Source: Bdellovibrionales bacterium (GTDB lineage Bacteria > Bdellovibrionota > Bdellovibrionia > Bdellovibrionales > JAGQZY01). Taken from it: a DNA stretch of 64,000 bases. The notes beneath the pieces were generated by a model that saw only the letters and a list, made by a program, of their open reading frames with translations, was not told where the DNA came from and ran no database searches. The stretch covers positions 55,997-119,996 of the forward strand of contig JAIEOS010000020.1 of assembly GCA_019750295.1 (NCBI GenBank), in the 5' to 3' direction. The translations under genes and the position numbers were made by a program. Within the stretch, counting starts at the first letter, position 1, and each line of letters opens with the position of its first letter. Positions 25,874 to 34,822 of this stretch are shown one piece after another.

Positions 25874-27450
25874 TCACTTCGGTGAGTGCAGAAACAATAC
25901 TCATCCTCTCGCCCACATTTAATGATGCGGCGGTGGCCGTAGAGGTTCTCGAAAAAGCGGGATTCTCGGCCGTGGCTTGCCGTAATATGACTGAGCTCTG
26001 TGATAAAATTCGGACGCAGACTTGGGGAGCTGCCATCATTTCCGAGGAAGCTCTCACCATTGAAGGAATGAAGGCCCTACAGTCCGTGCTCGACACTCAA
26101 GAGACGTGGTCGGACTTGCCAATTCTACTTCTCACCAACGCGGATGTGGTAAGAGCCTCCCAGGTTTTTGCGAAGAGCGGGAATATATCTCTTCTAGAGC
26201 GCCCCTTCTCACGTCTCACCTTTATTCGCTCAGCGGAAGTCGCATTGAGAGCGCGCCGCAAACAGTATGAAGTTCGTCAGCTCCTTTCAGCACTTAATAA
26301 GTCCAAGGAGGATGCGGAGAATGCCAATCAGGCAAAAACACAGTTTCTCGCCAACATGTCTCATGAAATCCGCACTCCCATTGGGGCCATCATCGGGTTC
26401 ACCGAAATCATGAAGGATACGCAGAGTTCAGAGGAAGAGAATGCCAAGTTTATGGGAATTATTCATCGCAATTCCCAGCACTTATTACGATTGATCGATG
26501 ACATTCTCGATCTCTCAAAAGTCGAAGCGGGGAAGATGGCTATCGAGCAAGTAGAGTTTTCGTTTACAGAATTCCTGTTAGAGTTTAAATCTTATTTTGC
26601 CTTCAAGGCGGCAGAAAAGAATATTCAATTTGACTGTAAAATCATTGGGGCTATCCCGGAGAAACTCAACACAGATCCTGTCCGACTCAAGCAAATTCTC
26701 GCAAACGTCGTCGGTAACGCCATCAAGTTCACCCATGTGGGCGGAGTCACTCTATTTGTCGAATTTCAGTTCCCTCACCTCGTGTTTACGGTGCAGGACA
26801 CGGGTGTTGGCATTAGTCCTGAGCAAGCGATCAAGTTATTTCAACCCTTTTCTCAAGCCGACTCGTCGACCACTCGAAAGTTTGGTGGAACGGGTCTTGG
26901 CCTGGTTCTCTCGCGCAAACTCGCTCAACTTCTGGGGGGTGAGCTAGTTCTAGAGCAGTCAGCACCAGACCAAGGCGCCACTTTTGTCATCCGGGTCTCT
27001 CCCCATCTCCCAGAGAACGTCAAGCTCACCCAGGAGCTGAGCACTAACGACTCGAACGCTCCCACAGAGATGCCGGTCAAGATGCTCAATGGAATGAAGA
27101 TTCTCATCGCGGAAGATTCGGTCGATAACCAGGAGCTGTTCTCATGGTATTTACAAACCACGGGGGCTCACATCGAGCTCGTTTCCGACGGCGCTCAAGC
27201 AGTGGACACGGCCACGTCTAAATCGTTTGATGTGGTTCTTATGGATATCCAAATGCCAGAGAAAGATGGACATCAAGCCACGCGCGAATTGCGAAAATCA
27301 CATTTCACGAAGCCCATTATCGCTCTCACGGCTCATGCCATGAACGACGAGCGGATTCGTTGCTTTGAATCGGGATTTACAGATTTCTTAACAAAACCCA
27401 TCAGTCGAGATCGACTTCTCCAAGTGTTATACCGTTACAGAATGCTCTAG
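25870..27450 (+). CDS. Hybrid sensor histidine kinase (REC-like, HisKA, HATPase, REC)
   Basis: The 526-residue cytoplasmic protein has a degenerate receiver-like N-terminus (residues about 5-130, phosphoacceptor Asp apparently missing), HisKA with the phosphorylated His165 in NMSHEIRTPIG, an HATPase domain with the N box and DTGVGISPEQ and GGTGLGL motifs, and a C-terminal receiver with Asp459 in VVLMDIQMPEKDG and FLTKPIS. No transmembrane segment is visible, so it senses an internal signal, plausibly through the KaiC-like ATPase encoded immediately upstream. Its stop overlaps that of the convergent gene. Confidence 0.92.
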   Translation: MITSVSAETILILSPTFNDAAVAVEVLEKAGFSAVACRNMTELCDKIRTQTWGAAIISEEALTIEGMKALQSVLDTQETWSDLPILLLTNADVVRASQVFAKSGNISLLERPFSRLTFIRSAEVALRARRKQYEVRQLLSALNKSKEDAENANQAKTQFLANMSHEIRTPIGAIIGFTEIMKDTQSSEEENAKFMGIIHRNSQHLLRLIDDILDLSKVEAGKMAIEQVEFSFTEFLLEFKSYFAFKAAEKNIQFDCKIIGAIPEKLNTDPVRLKQILANVVGNAIKFTHVGGVTLFVEFQFPHLVFTVQDTGVGISPEQAIKLFQPFSQADSSTTRKFGGTGLGLVLSRKLAQLLGGELVLEQSAPDQGATFVIRVSPHLPENVKLTQELSTNDSNAPTEMPVKMLNGMKILIAEDSVDNQELFSWYLQTTGAHIELVSDGAQAVDTATSKSFDVVLMDIQMPEKDGHQATRELRKSHFTKPIIALTAHAMNDERIRCFESGFTDFLTKPISRDRLLQVLYRYRML

Positions 27451-28427
27451 AATACTGTTTTCACGGAGCCGGAGACCCAATAATTGACATTTAAGTCCAC
27501 GTCGTCGCGATTAATAAATTTTTGCGTGACGGGTATTCCTAGTTCCATGGCTGCGATCACGTTTTTTCGAAATGGGATCGTGACTTTAGTCACGGCATTT
27601 AAATCCCAGTTGATTTGGGTGCCCCGATAGAATTGGTGACCATTTCCTTGAATGCTCGGATCTGTCGGAGACGCGTAATTGTTAAAAAGTTCGTACTTAC
27701 CATCTCGCCCACTGACAGGTGCGCGAAGCCTGTAGTTGAAAAGTCCGCCCAAATTCAAATAAGGCCCCAACTGGTAACCGGTGGAAGCTCTCAATTGCAC
27801 ATCATCTCCGAGTGAGTAATCGTTATTATTTCGTCCCATACGAGCGGTTCCCTGTCCTCGCAATGTAGAGACCCATTCGGGTCGGGGTGCGTAGGTGTAA
27901 CTCAATCCGGCGATCACATCAACCGTTCCTGATCCGGTCTGCATGTTGTAAGAGGCTCTCTGCGTGGGCACCGAACTAAAATATTTATCTACACTCCCTG
28001 TGGGTGCGGTTCCACCGATATCGTAAGTCCACGTGTGCCTCCCATTGGTCCACAAAGGACTGATGGCCATCAATCGCAAATCCCCTAACCCACTCACTTG
28101 ATCTCGAAGTTTCAGATTTGCGCCGGCAGTTGTTGGCTCGTAGATCGTTTCGATGGTTGTCTCTAGATAAGGGACAAGAGCCACAAAGGTCCATCTGGGG
28201 CTAGCGAGCCAGGTGGCCCCGAGCAAATGCACGTTAATATTGGCGTTACCAAATTGATAGATGTTGGTGTTCGCCGCTTGGGATCCCTCAAGAGAGTAAT
28301 TCATTGTATCGTACGAGAGGACATACTTGGGAGGCGCTGGGGGCTCAACGTTTGCGGTCACAGTGGCCTGTTGCCCGTGTCCCAAAGATATTGCAAAAAA
28401 TAATGAGAAAAAGCTAAATAGAATCAT
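27447..28427 (-). CDS. Predicted outer-membrane barrel protein (MetA/transporter-like)
   Basis: The 326-residue protein has a signal peptide (MILFSFFSLFFAISLGHG) and an alternating beta-strand pattern with aromatic residues, for example WTYDIGGTAPTGSVDKYF, typical of the phenol-degradation MetA-like / putative transporter outer-membrane family. It ends in SGSVKTVF with a C-terminal Phe, as expected for BamA-dependent insertion. The substrate is unknown. Its stop codon is shared in a four-base convergent overlap with the histidine kinase. Confidence 0.6.
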   Translation of the reverse strand: MILFSFFSLFFAISLGHGQQATVTANVEPPAPPKYVLSYDTMNYSLEGSQAANTNIYQFGNANINVHLLGATWLASPRWTFVALVPYLETTIETIYEPTTAGANLKLRDQVSGLGDLRLMAISPLWTNGRHTWTYDIGGTAPTGSVDKYFSSVPTQRASYNMQTGSGTVDVIAGLSYTYAPRPEWVSTLRGQGTARMGRNNNDYSLGDDVQLRASTGYQLGPYLNLGGLFNYRLRAPVSGRDGKYELFNNYASPTDPSIQGNGHQFYRGTQINWDLNAVTKVTIPFRKNVIAAMELGIPVTQKFINRDDVDLNVNYWVSGSVKTVF

Positions 28428-28513
28428 GATCCCCCAACCCTTATCTAAGGCTTCTTAAGACCAAGATCGTCGTTTGTTGTCAACCTCTCTGCGATGTCGA
28501 TTCGATAAAACGA

Positions 28514-29056
28514 CTATTTTTTAAGTACGACACGGGCGTAACCCGTCTTTTCGGTTTTCACCAGGCTGACCGAACTCGGATCTAAAAGTTGAGCCACGGT
28601 GAGATTAGGACGATTGGGCTGATCGTTGACATCGAGAACTTTCATTTCAATGGCGTCGTCATCAAGCCGACTCAGCACAAATAGTTGATAACGAAATGGG
28701 TTTTCGAAACCTTCGGAGCTTCGTGTAAAGCCACAAGAGATTTTACCCAACTTTCGATCGACGATTTTTGATCGTGCGGCCGAGAGGAGAACCATCTGAG
28801 ACCCTCGGTCGGCGGCATGATTGCTTCTGATGACACAGCCTGAGCCTTTGTCGGTGCTCCGAGACGAGGACAAATAGGAATCATTGATGACTTCTTGTTC
28901 AACCAAAAAACGGTGACTGTTGACAATAATCTCGGAGGCCGTCACTTCAACTTTGACATGCTCATTCTTCCAAGTTCCTTCGGGAAGCGAGTGACCCAAA
29001 GCCGTCGAATGGCCGAGCGAAATTGAAAGCAAAAAAATGAGCTTTTCCATGGTCAT
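28514..29056 (-). CDS. Secreted protein of unknown function
   Basis: The 180-residue protein starts at ATG 29056 with AGGAG seven bases upstream. A signal peptide ends near STALG-HS; the mature domain begins LPEGTWKNEHVKVEVTASEI and has two cysteines (GSGCVIR and KISCGF) likely to form a disulfide. I recognise no family. It is on the same strand as the outer-membrane gene at 27447, with an 86-base gap. Confidence 0.5.
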   Translation of the reverse strand: MTMEKLIFLLSISLGHSTALGHSLPEGTWKNEHVKVEVTASEIIVNSHRFLVEQEVINDSYLSSSRSTDKGSGCVIRSNHAADRGSQMVLLSAARSKIVDRKLGKISCGFTRSSEGFENPFRYQLFVLSRLDDDAIEMKVLDVNDQPNRPNLTVAQLLDPSSVSLVKTEKTGYARVVLKK

Positions 29057-29088
29057 AGCCTAACTCCTGAGAGCGGTTTTCATTTATT

Positions 29089-29116
29089 TTGAATAACTAA
29101 TGCAATAGGCTATAAA
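29089..29116 (+). promoter_or_regulatory. Candidate promoter upstream of tRNA-Val
   Basis: TTGAAT at 29089-29094 and TATAAA at 29111-29116 are separated by 16 bases. The tRNA starts about 100 bases downstream, with no open reading frame in between, so this is the best sigma-70-like candidate for it. Confidence 0.4.
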
Positions 29117-29222
29117 CGAAGTAAAGGAGATTCCCTGGGGGCGTGTATTTTTAACGTGCTGAGAGCAGGAATTACTAGAAAAACCCACTCTAGAGTGCTA
29201 AAGGTAATTATCTCTTAAGATT

Positions 29223-29298
29223 GGTCGCTTGGCGCAGTTGGTAGCGCGTTTCCTTGACATGGAAGAGGTCACAGGTTCGAGTCCTGTAGCGACCACCA
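29223..29298 (+). tRNA. tRNA-Val (anticodon GAC)
   Basis: The 76-base cloverleaf has acceptor stem GGTCGCT/AGCGACC, D-arm GCGC-AGTTGGTA-GCGC, an anticodon loop TTGACAT with anticodon GAC, T-arm ACAGG-TTCGAGT-CCTGT, discriminator A and an encoded CCA. All stems pair, with one G-T wobble in the anticodon stem. It reads valine GUC and GUU codons. Confidence 0.97.
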
Positions 29299-29303
29299 AT
29301 TCT

Positions 29304-29615
29304 TTAAAATTTGCACTGGGAAAGATACGATCCAAATCGACCTTGGATCAACTTGATGTCGTTTATTTTTCGAGCTTTACCCGCGACTTCGATATCTTTA
29401 CCGATCTCCGTAAACGCCGGGAATCCATAGCTGGCTCCCACACCTTTCATTCGATGCCCGATTTTTGCGACTAAAGAGAAATCCTCTTTTTTGATGGCCA
29501 CTTCGAGTTCAGCGAAGTCGGCTTTCCGGCGCTTCATAAAATCTGGAATCATTGGTTTGAGATCTGCAGGAACTTCTATGGGAAACCGGCTATAGTCTTT
29601 GCTTGTAGAACTCAT
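29304..29615 (-). CDS. Histidine phosphotransfer (Hpt) protein
   Basis: The 103-residue all-helical protein has the Hpt motif AKIGHRMKGVGASYGFP with the phosphorylated His54 and the H-x-x-K-G pattern. Hpt proteins pass phosphate between receiver domains of hybrid kinases and response regulators. A plausible but unproven partner in this window is the orphan hybrid kinase at 25870. It is convergent with the tRNA-Val gene five bases away. Confidence 0.85.
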   Translation of the reverse strand: MSSTSKDYSRFPIEVPADLKPMIPDFMKRRKADFAELEVAIKKEDFSLVAKIGHRMKGVGASYGFPAFTEIGKDIEVAGKARKINDIKLIQGRFGSYLSQCKF

Positions 29616-29749
29616 TTATACTCCGTGGTTAGTGCGCCGACGTTCTGTCGAATCGAATCTAAACATGATTGTAGAATCGGACTCGGGCGACGTCCACTCT
29701 CACCTTCCCCACTCCGCCATAGGTTTGTTTCCCCCAAAGAATTTAGACT

Positions 29750-30430
29750 TTAATCTAATCGGTACCCGGTACCTTTTGCGGAAGCACCGCTTCCGCAAAA
29801 GGTACCGGGTACCGATTTTAAGAATTCATTTTTCCAGATTTCGAAAAGGTTTTCGGGCGTCATGTCTGGGTCGTAATGGCTCACACGATCCATTGGAGAA
29901 TTCGTCACGCCACAGGCGCGAATTTTAGAAAATTCAACAAGGTCATTGCGTACGTTAATGGCCAAGCCGTGACTTGTTTTTCCGTTTTTAATATTAAATC
30001 CGGCCGAACAGATTTTTCCAACGGATGTGAAAAGACCATCTTTTTGCGAATCAATTGTTATGTTACAGTTTTTAAGAGTTTGTGCAGAGACTTCAAGCAT
30101 TGCCTCTACAAAATTTCTGACCGTGATGTTCATCGCTTTTAACGACAAGAGTGGATAAATCACCAGTTGTCCCGGATTATGAAGTGTCGCTTGTCCACCT
30201 CTTGTTGTTTTAACAACAGGTACGTCATGAGAGAGAACATCATCCGCGGATCCGCGGACTCCCAGCGTGATCACCGATGGGTGCTCGAGTCCTAATATGA
30301 TCGGCAGCTGATCCGCATTTTCTGCCTTTAAATAGGACTGCTGGAGCTCCATCGCTACGCTGTAGTCTACTGTGCCGAGCCATAAAAATCTCGGGGGGTT
30401 GAATTCATGAAATTGAGCTGGAATCTGCAC
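29750..30430 (-). CDS. lipB: Octanoyltransferase
   Basis: The 226-residue LipB transfers octanoyl groups from ACP to lipoyl domains of 2-oxoacid dehydrogenases. It has RGGQATLHNPGQLV, the catalytic Lys in TSVGKICSAGF and the catalytic Cys in KIRACGVTN. The last 20 or so codons are formed by a perfect 29-bp inverted repeat, so the C-terminal residues (VPGTFCGSGASAKGTGYR) are dictated by a palindromic element and not by the family. lipA is not in the window. Confidence 0.93.
   Translation of the reverse strand: MQIPAQFHEFNPPRFLWLGTVDYSVAMELQQSYLKAENADQLPIILGLEHPSVITLGVRGSADDVLSHDVPVVKTTRGGQATLHNPGQLVIYPLLSLKAMNITVRNFVEAMLEVSAQTLKNCNITIDSQKDGLFTSVGKICSAGFNIKNGKTSHGLAINVRNDLVEFSKIRACGVTNSPMDRVSHYDPDMTPENLFEIWKNEFLKSVPGTFCGSGASAKGTGYRLD
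29757..29817. repeat. Perfect 29-bp palindrome (GGTACC-rich) in the 3' end of lipB
   Basis: Bases 29757-29785 and 29789-29817 are exact reverse complements separated by three bases (ACC). Each arm itself contains the nested palindrome GGTACCCGGTACC. The element is read through by lipB and supplies its final codons. There is no T-run on the minus strand after it, so it is not a standard intrinsic terminator, though the hairpin would be very stable. No second copy was seen in the window. Confidence 0.95.
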
Positions 30431-30485
30431 GGCTCAGTCTTATTTTATTTGACAAAAAAACACAAGAAACATGGAATAGGCCTAC

Positions 30486-31184
30486 GTGAGCAGCCATAAA
30501 AAAGAAAACCCGCTTATTAATCTTCTCGCCAATGTCGTTGCCCCGGTTTTTATTCTCAATAAATTCTCGAGCAGCTATCCCATTCCAGCCCTGATTTTAG
30601 CTCTCTCTCTTCCGATCGGCTATGGAATCTGGAGCTTTATTTCCACCCGCCAGATGAACTACATCTCTGTGTTAGGGCTTGCCAATACGCTGTTCACCGG
30701 TGGATTTGCGCTTTTAAAATTCGAGGGCATTTGGTTTACCGTCAAAGAAGCCGCTTTCCCTTTTTTGATTGGCTGCTTCGTCCTGGGCTCGTCATTTACC
30801 AAAAAGCCTTTTCTCAAAATGATGTTGGTGGATACCGGCGCTCTTAATATGGAAGAGATCGACTCCCACCTTCACGCGACCAACAAGTGGCCCCAGTTTT
30901 TACAAATCATAAAACGCTCGACTTTCTTTTTTTCTCTCACGTTTTTCTTAAGTGCGGCTTTAAATTTTGTACTCGCATTTCGAATATTCAAACACATTCC
31001 AATGGAACTTCCAGAGGCTCAACGCAGTGAAATTCTCAATAGCCAAATCGCTGAAATGACTTGGATGGGATACGCGGTTATTTTTATTCCGTCGATCGCG
31101 CTTTTCTTTTTGATCATGTACTACTTTTTTAAGAAGACATCCCAACTCACTGAGATTCCCATGGAAAGACTTGTTAAGTCTTAA
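30486..31184 (+). CDS. VC0807-family integral membrane protein
   Basis: The 232-residue protein has about six transmembrane helices and the family pattern NPLINLLANVVAPVFILNKFS, ALILALSLPIGYGIW and TVKEAAFPFLIGCFVLGSS. VC0807-like proteins are widespread in Proteobacteria and their function is unknown. It starts at GTG 30486, divergent from lipB. It ends in an 11-base overlap with the convergent hydrolase gene. Confidence 0.75.
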   Translation: MSSHKKENPLINLLANVVAPVFILNKFSSSYPIPALILALSLPIGYGIWSFISTRQMNYISVLGLANTLFTGGFALLKFEGIWFTVKEAAFPFLIGCFVLGSSFTKKPFLKMMLVDTGALNMEEIDSHLHATNKWPQFLQIIKRSTFFFSLTFFLSAALNFVLAFRIFKHIPMELPEAQRSEILNSQIAEMTWMGYAVIFIPSIALFFLIMYYFFKKTSQLTEIPMERLVKS

Positions 31185-31929
31185 AATGTTTAAGTATCTT
31201 TTCGATCACCCAGTCGGGAGCATCTAAGGCCATCTCATGTCCTGCGGACTCATGGATTTCAATAGGAACCTCCCAGTGGCGGGCGATGGTCTTCGAGCAA
31301 CGAAAACTCACCATATTGTCCGCTTCGGATGTTAACACCAACACCGGCACTTTCGGCTTCTGCTCTGGCGCTTCGTAAATGGCGGCCGCCGCAAGCTGTT
31401 TAAAGAAATTCATCGCTGACACGGGACGCTCAAGAGCGATCTGAGCCCACTTTTTTGCAACCTCGTCTTTTCGTTCCGACGGGAGTTGGCTCACCATATT
31501 GAGGATCTCGCGTTCGCGGGCCACCGGACTGTGCGCCGTCGCTGCTTTATAAAAATGGATGAGCGCCTCTGTCTGCAAACGTTGAAAGATTCCCGAGAAA
31601 TTTTTAAAACTCGAATTGATAAGAACCATTCCGTCATAATCTTCTGGATGGAGATAAACCATTTCGCTAGCGACCATTCCTCCGAGGGAAATGGCCACGA
31701 GAATTCTCTTTTGGCCACTCTTTCTTTCGGGCAATTGAGAGTGCACAAACTCTGCAATCCCATGAATGGTCATCGGACTCGAAAGACGATAAAATTTTCC
31801 AGCGCCTGGCAAATCTAAACCCAAGACTTCCGATTCGGGATCCCTAATTTGAAGCTGCTGTTTAAAGTCTTCCCAATGTGCTTGCTCGCGACCTAATCCT
31901 CGAATCAGAATCCACTGACGCTTCATCAT
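31174..31929 (-). CDS. Alpha/beta-hydrolase
   Basis: From ATG 31929 the protein is 251 residues. The nucleophile elbow is visible as ILVAISLGGMVASEM (Ser), the later acid in LTSEADNMVSF and the His in HESAGHEMALDAPDW complete the triad, and HWEDF near the start follows the oxyanion-type RGLGREQAHW. Substrate unknown. The start overlaps the stop of the upstream M14 peptidase gene (ATGA), so the two are translationally coupled. Confidence 0.85.
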   Translation of the reverse strand: MMKRQWILIRGLGREQAHWEDFKQQLQIRDPESEVLGLDLPGAGKFYRLSSPMTIHGIAEFVHSQLPERKSGQKRILVAISLGGMVASEMVYLHPEDYDGMVLINSSFKNFSGIFQRLQTEALIHFYKAATAHSPVAREREILNMVSQLPSERKDEVAKKWAQIALERPVSAMNFFKQLAAAAIYEAPEQKPKVPVLVLTSEADNMVSFRCSKTIARHWEVPIEIHESAGHEMALDAPDWVIEKILKHFKT

Positions 31930-32984
31930 GATGCTTTTCCTTGGTACCAAGCTGTCATCGCGGCCTGGAGATGATTCTTTTGCTCTTCGCTGGTCAAATT
32001 GGTCCATCGTTTTGGCGAAGAAACGGCGCGAATTAAAAATTCAACCAAGTTCTTGTGCCGACGAAGCATTCGTCGGGCGCGGTGAGGACTCATCGGATTA
32101 AAGATTCCCAGAGGATTAAAAATTTGTAATGGGTTTTTGCGAATCCAAACCCAAGAGCCCATTTCCAAAGTGAGTGGAACAAAAATTTGCTCGGGCTGTT
32201 TCGTTTTTTCGAATTCCATAAGGAAATAATCCCAAACATCACCGTGGGTGGTGTACTGTTGAGCTTGAGGCTCAATAGTGTAAACGTGATGCTGATAAGT
32301 ATTGTCCATCAATTCTTTAAGAGCATGCATCTGAGTGAGATAGGGGAATGGTTTTTTTGAGTACGCCCAAGGAAACCACAGACGATCTTTAATTCCAAAG
32401 CCGGAGTGCACGTCCAACGCAATGGTCACCTTGGAAGGAAAAACTTTTTCTCGGACCAGACGCCAAAGCGCTTGATTCTCGATCTCCATAAAGTCATTAC
32501 TGCCTCGAAAAAAAGGCAATCGAGGAGAGATTCGATGCCCCCCATAGAGAAACTGAGATTTTTCCTCGGACTCCACCGGCGAATTCCGCATCAAATCCAC
32601 ATCGTTCCCATTACTTCGCGACATACGATACATGCCCACAGGATTCATAATCGGAATAAAAATAATACGACAGTTCGCAAGTGTGTTCTGAAAATGCTCG
32701 TCCCACATGAACGATCGAGCCATGGAGCGTAAAACCGATATTAAAACCTGCGATCCAATGCGCTCGAGACCGTGAACTCCACCGGTGAGCAATAAGCACG
32801 GCTTGGTCAGATCCTCACTTCCCATACTGATCGAATACAAAGGGAACTCGAAGCCCTTGTAAGGGAGCGATGTCAGCGTTTCGATTTTAGCGTAAGGCGC
32901 CAGCTGTGCGATGACCTCTTCAAGATCCTTGAGCTCTGGTAATCGTTTATAAATCGGCTCTCGGTCTTTTAACGGAAGATTCAT
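31926..32984 (-). CDS. M14-family zinc carboxypeptidase-like protein
   Basis: The 352-residue protein has the zinc ligands His71 and Glu74 in GGVHGLERIG, a third His in ALDVHSGFG and the catalytic Glu in LTLEMGSW, as in M14 peptidases. There is no signal peptide, so the site of action is probably cytoplasmic. Members hydrolyse C-terminal residues of peptides, including murein peptides; the substrate cannot be deduced. Coupled by ATGA overlap to the alpha/beta-hydrolase downstream. Confidence 0.85.
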   Translation of the reverse strand: MNLPLKDREPIYKRLPELKDLEEVIAQLAPYAKIETLTSLPYKGFEFPLYSISMGSEDLTKPCLLLTGGVHGLERIGSQVLISVLRSMARSFMWDEHFQNTLANCRIIFIPIMNPVGMYRMSRSNGNDVDLMRNSPVESEEKSQFLYGGHRISPRLPFFRGSNDFMEIENQALWRLVREKVFPSKVTIALDVHSGFGIKDRLWFPWAYSKKPFPYLTQMHALKELMDNTYQHHVYTIEPQAQQYTTHGDVWDYFLMEFEKTKQPEQIFVPLTLEMGSWVWIRKNPLQIFNPLGIFNPMSPHRARRMLRRHKNLVEFLIRAVSSPKRWTNLTSEEQKNHLQAAMTAWYQGKAS

Positions 32985-33020
32985 GGTCAGTCGTCCTATC
33001 GTCTTATGATACGGTGTTAA

Positions 33021-33836
33021 TTATCTCTTCTGACATTTTACACACCAAAAAGTGCTTCGGCCAGCGACAACTTTAACTTTAATCAACTCCCGACAGACTT
33101 TACATTTTTCCCCGGCTCGTCCATAGACAAAATGCTCGTCTTGATAGTAGCCCGATTCGCCCTCGCTGCTCGTAAAACTCGATATAGTGGATCCGCCTTT
33201 TTGAATGGCTTTCTTTAAGACTGTTTGAATCGCGGAGACCAGGATTTCGAATTGCTCTTTTTTGATTTTTCGCGCCTGGACCAATGGCGAAATTCCTGAC
33301 TTGAACAAAGCCTCGGCGGCGTAGATATTTCCTACCCCCACCACCACTCTTTGATCCATCAGAAAAGTTTTAATCGTGGTGGTTTTTCTACGAGAGGCCT
33401 GATGAAGATAACTTGCGGTCAAATCTTTCGAGAGCGGCTCGGGACCTAAAGACTTCCAACGTCGGTCGACCCGCATTTCCTGCGGCGAAAGGATTTCGAA
33501 AATTCCAAAACGCCGGGGATCGTTGTAGATCAAGTGGATATTCTGACTTAAAACAATTTCTACATGATCATGAATGTGCTCTCGAACACCCTGACGCCAA
33601 CTTCCCGTCATTCCTAAGTGAGAGACGATAAAGTCACGCTCAAGTTCGATGAGAATATATTTAGCTCGACGAGAGATCGACTTAATTTTTTGCCCGCGCA
33701 AACGGTCCACTTTCTCTAACGGAAGTCTCCCCCGAATATTTTCGCGATAGAAAAGAATATCTTCGACCAAGGATTCTTGAGGAATGATTTTGTTGAGACC
33801 GCGACAGACGACCTCAACCTCGGGCAGTTCAGGCAT
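33021..33836 (-). CDS. mutM: Formamidopyrimidine-DNA glycosylase
   Basis: The 271-residue protein begins MPELPEVEVVCRGL with the catalytic Pro2/Glu3 and ends in the zinc finger C-x2-C-x16-C-x2-C (CKVC and WCVKCQ). The helix-two-turn-helix is visible at GVGNIYAAEALFKSGISP. It removes oxidised purines such as 8-oxoguanine and nicks the abasic site by beta,delta-elimination. It is monocistronic. Confidence 0.95.
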   Translation of the reverse strand: MPELPEVEVVCRGLNKIIPQESLVEDILFYRENIRGRLPLEKVDRLRGQKIKSISRRAKYILIELERDFIVSHLGMTGSWRQGVREHIHDHVEIVLSQNIHLIYNDPRRFGIFEILSPQEMRVDRRWKSLGPEPLSKDLTASYLHQASRRKTTTIKTFLMDQRVVVGVGNIYAAEALFKSGISPLVQARKIKKEQFEILVSAIQTVLKKAIQKGGSTISSFTSSEGESGYYQDEHFVYGRAGEKCKVCRELIKVKVVAGRSTFWCVKCQKR

Positions 33837-33890
33837 AGGACTATTTTCTATATGGCTTTGAAGGAGATGTATAGGCCTGATTTGTGAGAA

Positions 33891-34271
33891 TTAAATCATC
33901 ATCCATACAATGAAGATATGGGTCACATGATGAATCATTTGATCAAAACCGAAGACCCGCCAGAATACACTTGTATGGACGTTGTTAAAACGACCCAAGT
34001 AATTGGGGCTCGAGCGAAAACGATCCATCGCAAAGTGAACGGTGAAATCGACGACAGACAACCACCACATCGATGGCTTAAATATTAGGCAAATAGCCAA
34101 GGTCATTAGACCGTGAACTCCACAATGAGTGGCCAGTGGATAAATGAAATTCCATCCTACACGGTCTTTCTTGAGCATATAATTGTTTTGGAAACAAAAA
34201 TCCGCGAGGAAGTGCTTCACTTGGAAAACTAAAAATAAAATGAAAACGAAATCGATGGGGGCGAAGCTCAT
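33891..34271 (-). CDS. DUF3307-family membrane protein
   Basis: The 126-residue protein has about three to four hydrophobic helices and the DUF3307 pattern VKHFLADFCFQNNYMLKKD at the N-terminus and FGFDQMIHHVTHIFIVW at the C-terminus. The function of this family is unknown. Its ATG overlaps the stop of the upstream small secreted-protein gene by four bases. Confidence 0.8.
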   Translation of the reverse strand: MSFAPIDFVFILFLVFQVKHFLADFCFQNNYMLKKDRVGWNFIYPLATHCGVHGLMTLAICLIFKPSMWWLSVVDFTVHFAMDRFRSSPNYLGRFNNVHTSVFWRVFGFDQMIHHVTHIFIVWMMI

Positions 34272-34684
34272 GGAGCCTTCTCAATTCCGTACTCCCGATT
34301 TTTCATGGGAACCGCGATCTCTTCATAGAGTTGTCGTGCAGCACGGGAGATTTCGGCAAAAGCTTGCTCTTGTTTTTTTCGGTCTGCATCTCGATTTTCC
34401 ACTTTTTTGAGATACTCGGGAAGAAGATGATCATTGCCGTAAATGGGACGTTTAAATGAAGCTCGAGCACGCTCGAGGCGCTCCTCGTAGTCTCGGCGCT
34501 TTTGCTTTTGAGCGTCAGAGGTTTTTAGGCGTTCAGCGTTACTCGCCTCGCGGCGCTGGGTCCACTCCTGAAAACCCTTTTCTTTACGTCGATAGGCGGC
34601 CTCTGACATTGGTTCCGCGCTCAAAGGAGAAACTCCTAGGAGAGCCGTCAGAATCACAATGTAAAACGCAGATGTTTTGAGCAT
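34268..34684 (-). CDS. Small secreted, charged helical protein
   Basis: The start at ATG 34684 has GAGG five bases upstream, with ATG 34687 and GTG 34690 as alternatives. A signal peptide (about 20 residues) is followed by a roughly 115-residue highly charged segment rich in Arg, Lys and Glu, probably a long helix or coiled coil. No family recognised. Translationally coupled to the DUF3307 gene. Confidence 0.55.
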   Translation of the reverse strand: MLKTSAFYIVILTALLGVSPLSAEPMSEAAYRRKEKGFQEWTQRREASNAERLKTSDAQKQKRRDYEERLERARASFKRPIYGNDHLLPEYLKKVENRDADRKKQEQAFAEISRAARQLYEEIAVPMKNREYGIEKAP

Positions 34685-34822
34685 CATCACCTCGTTCCAT
34701 TATCGGCACATGGCTCAATAAATTGTAGTATTAAACCCTCGACAAAACACCAGCTCTACCGCTAAATTCGACAGCTCTGGACTATCGTGCAAGTCGCACT
34801 GGTCCTAAATATGAGGGTATTT

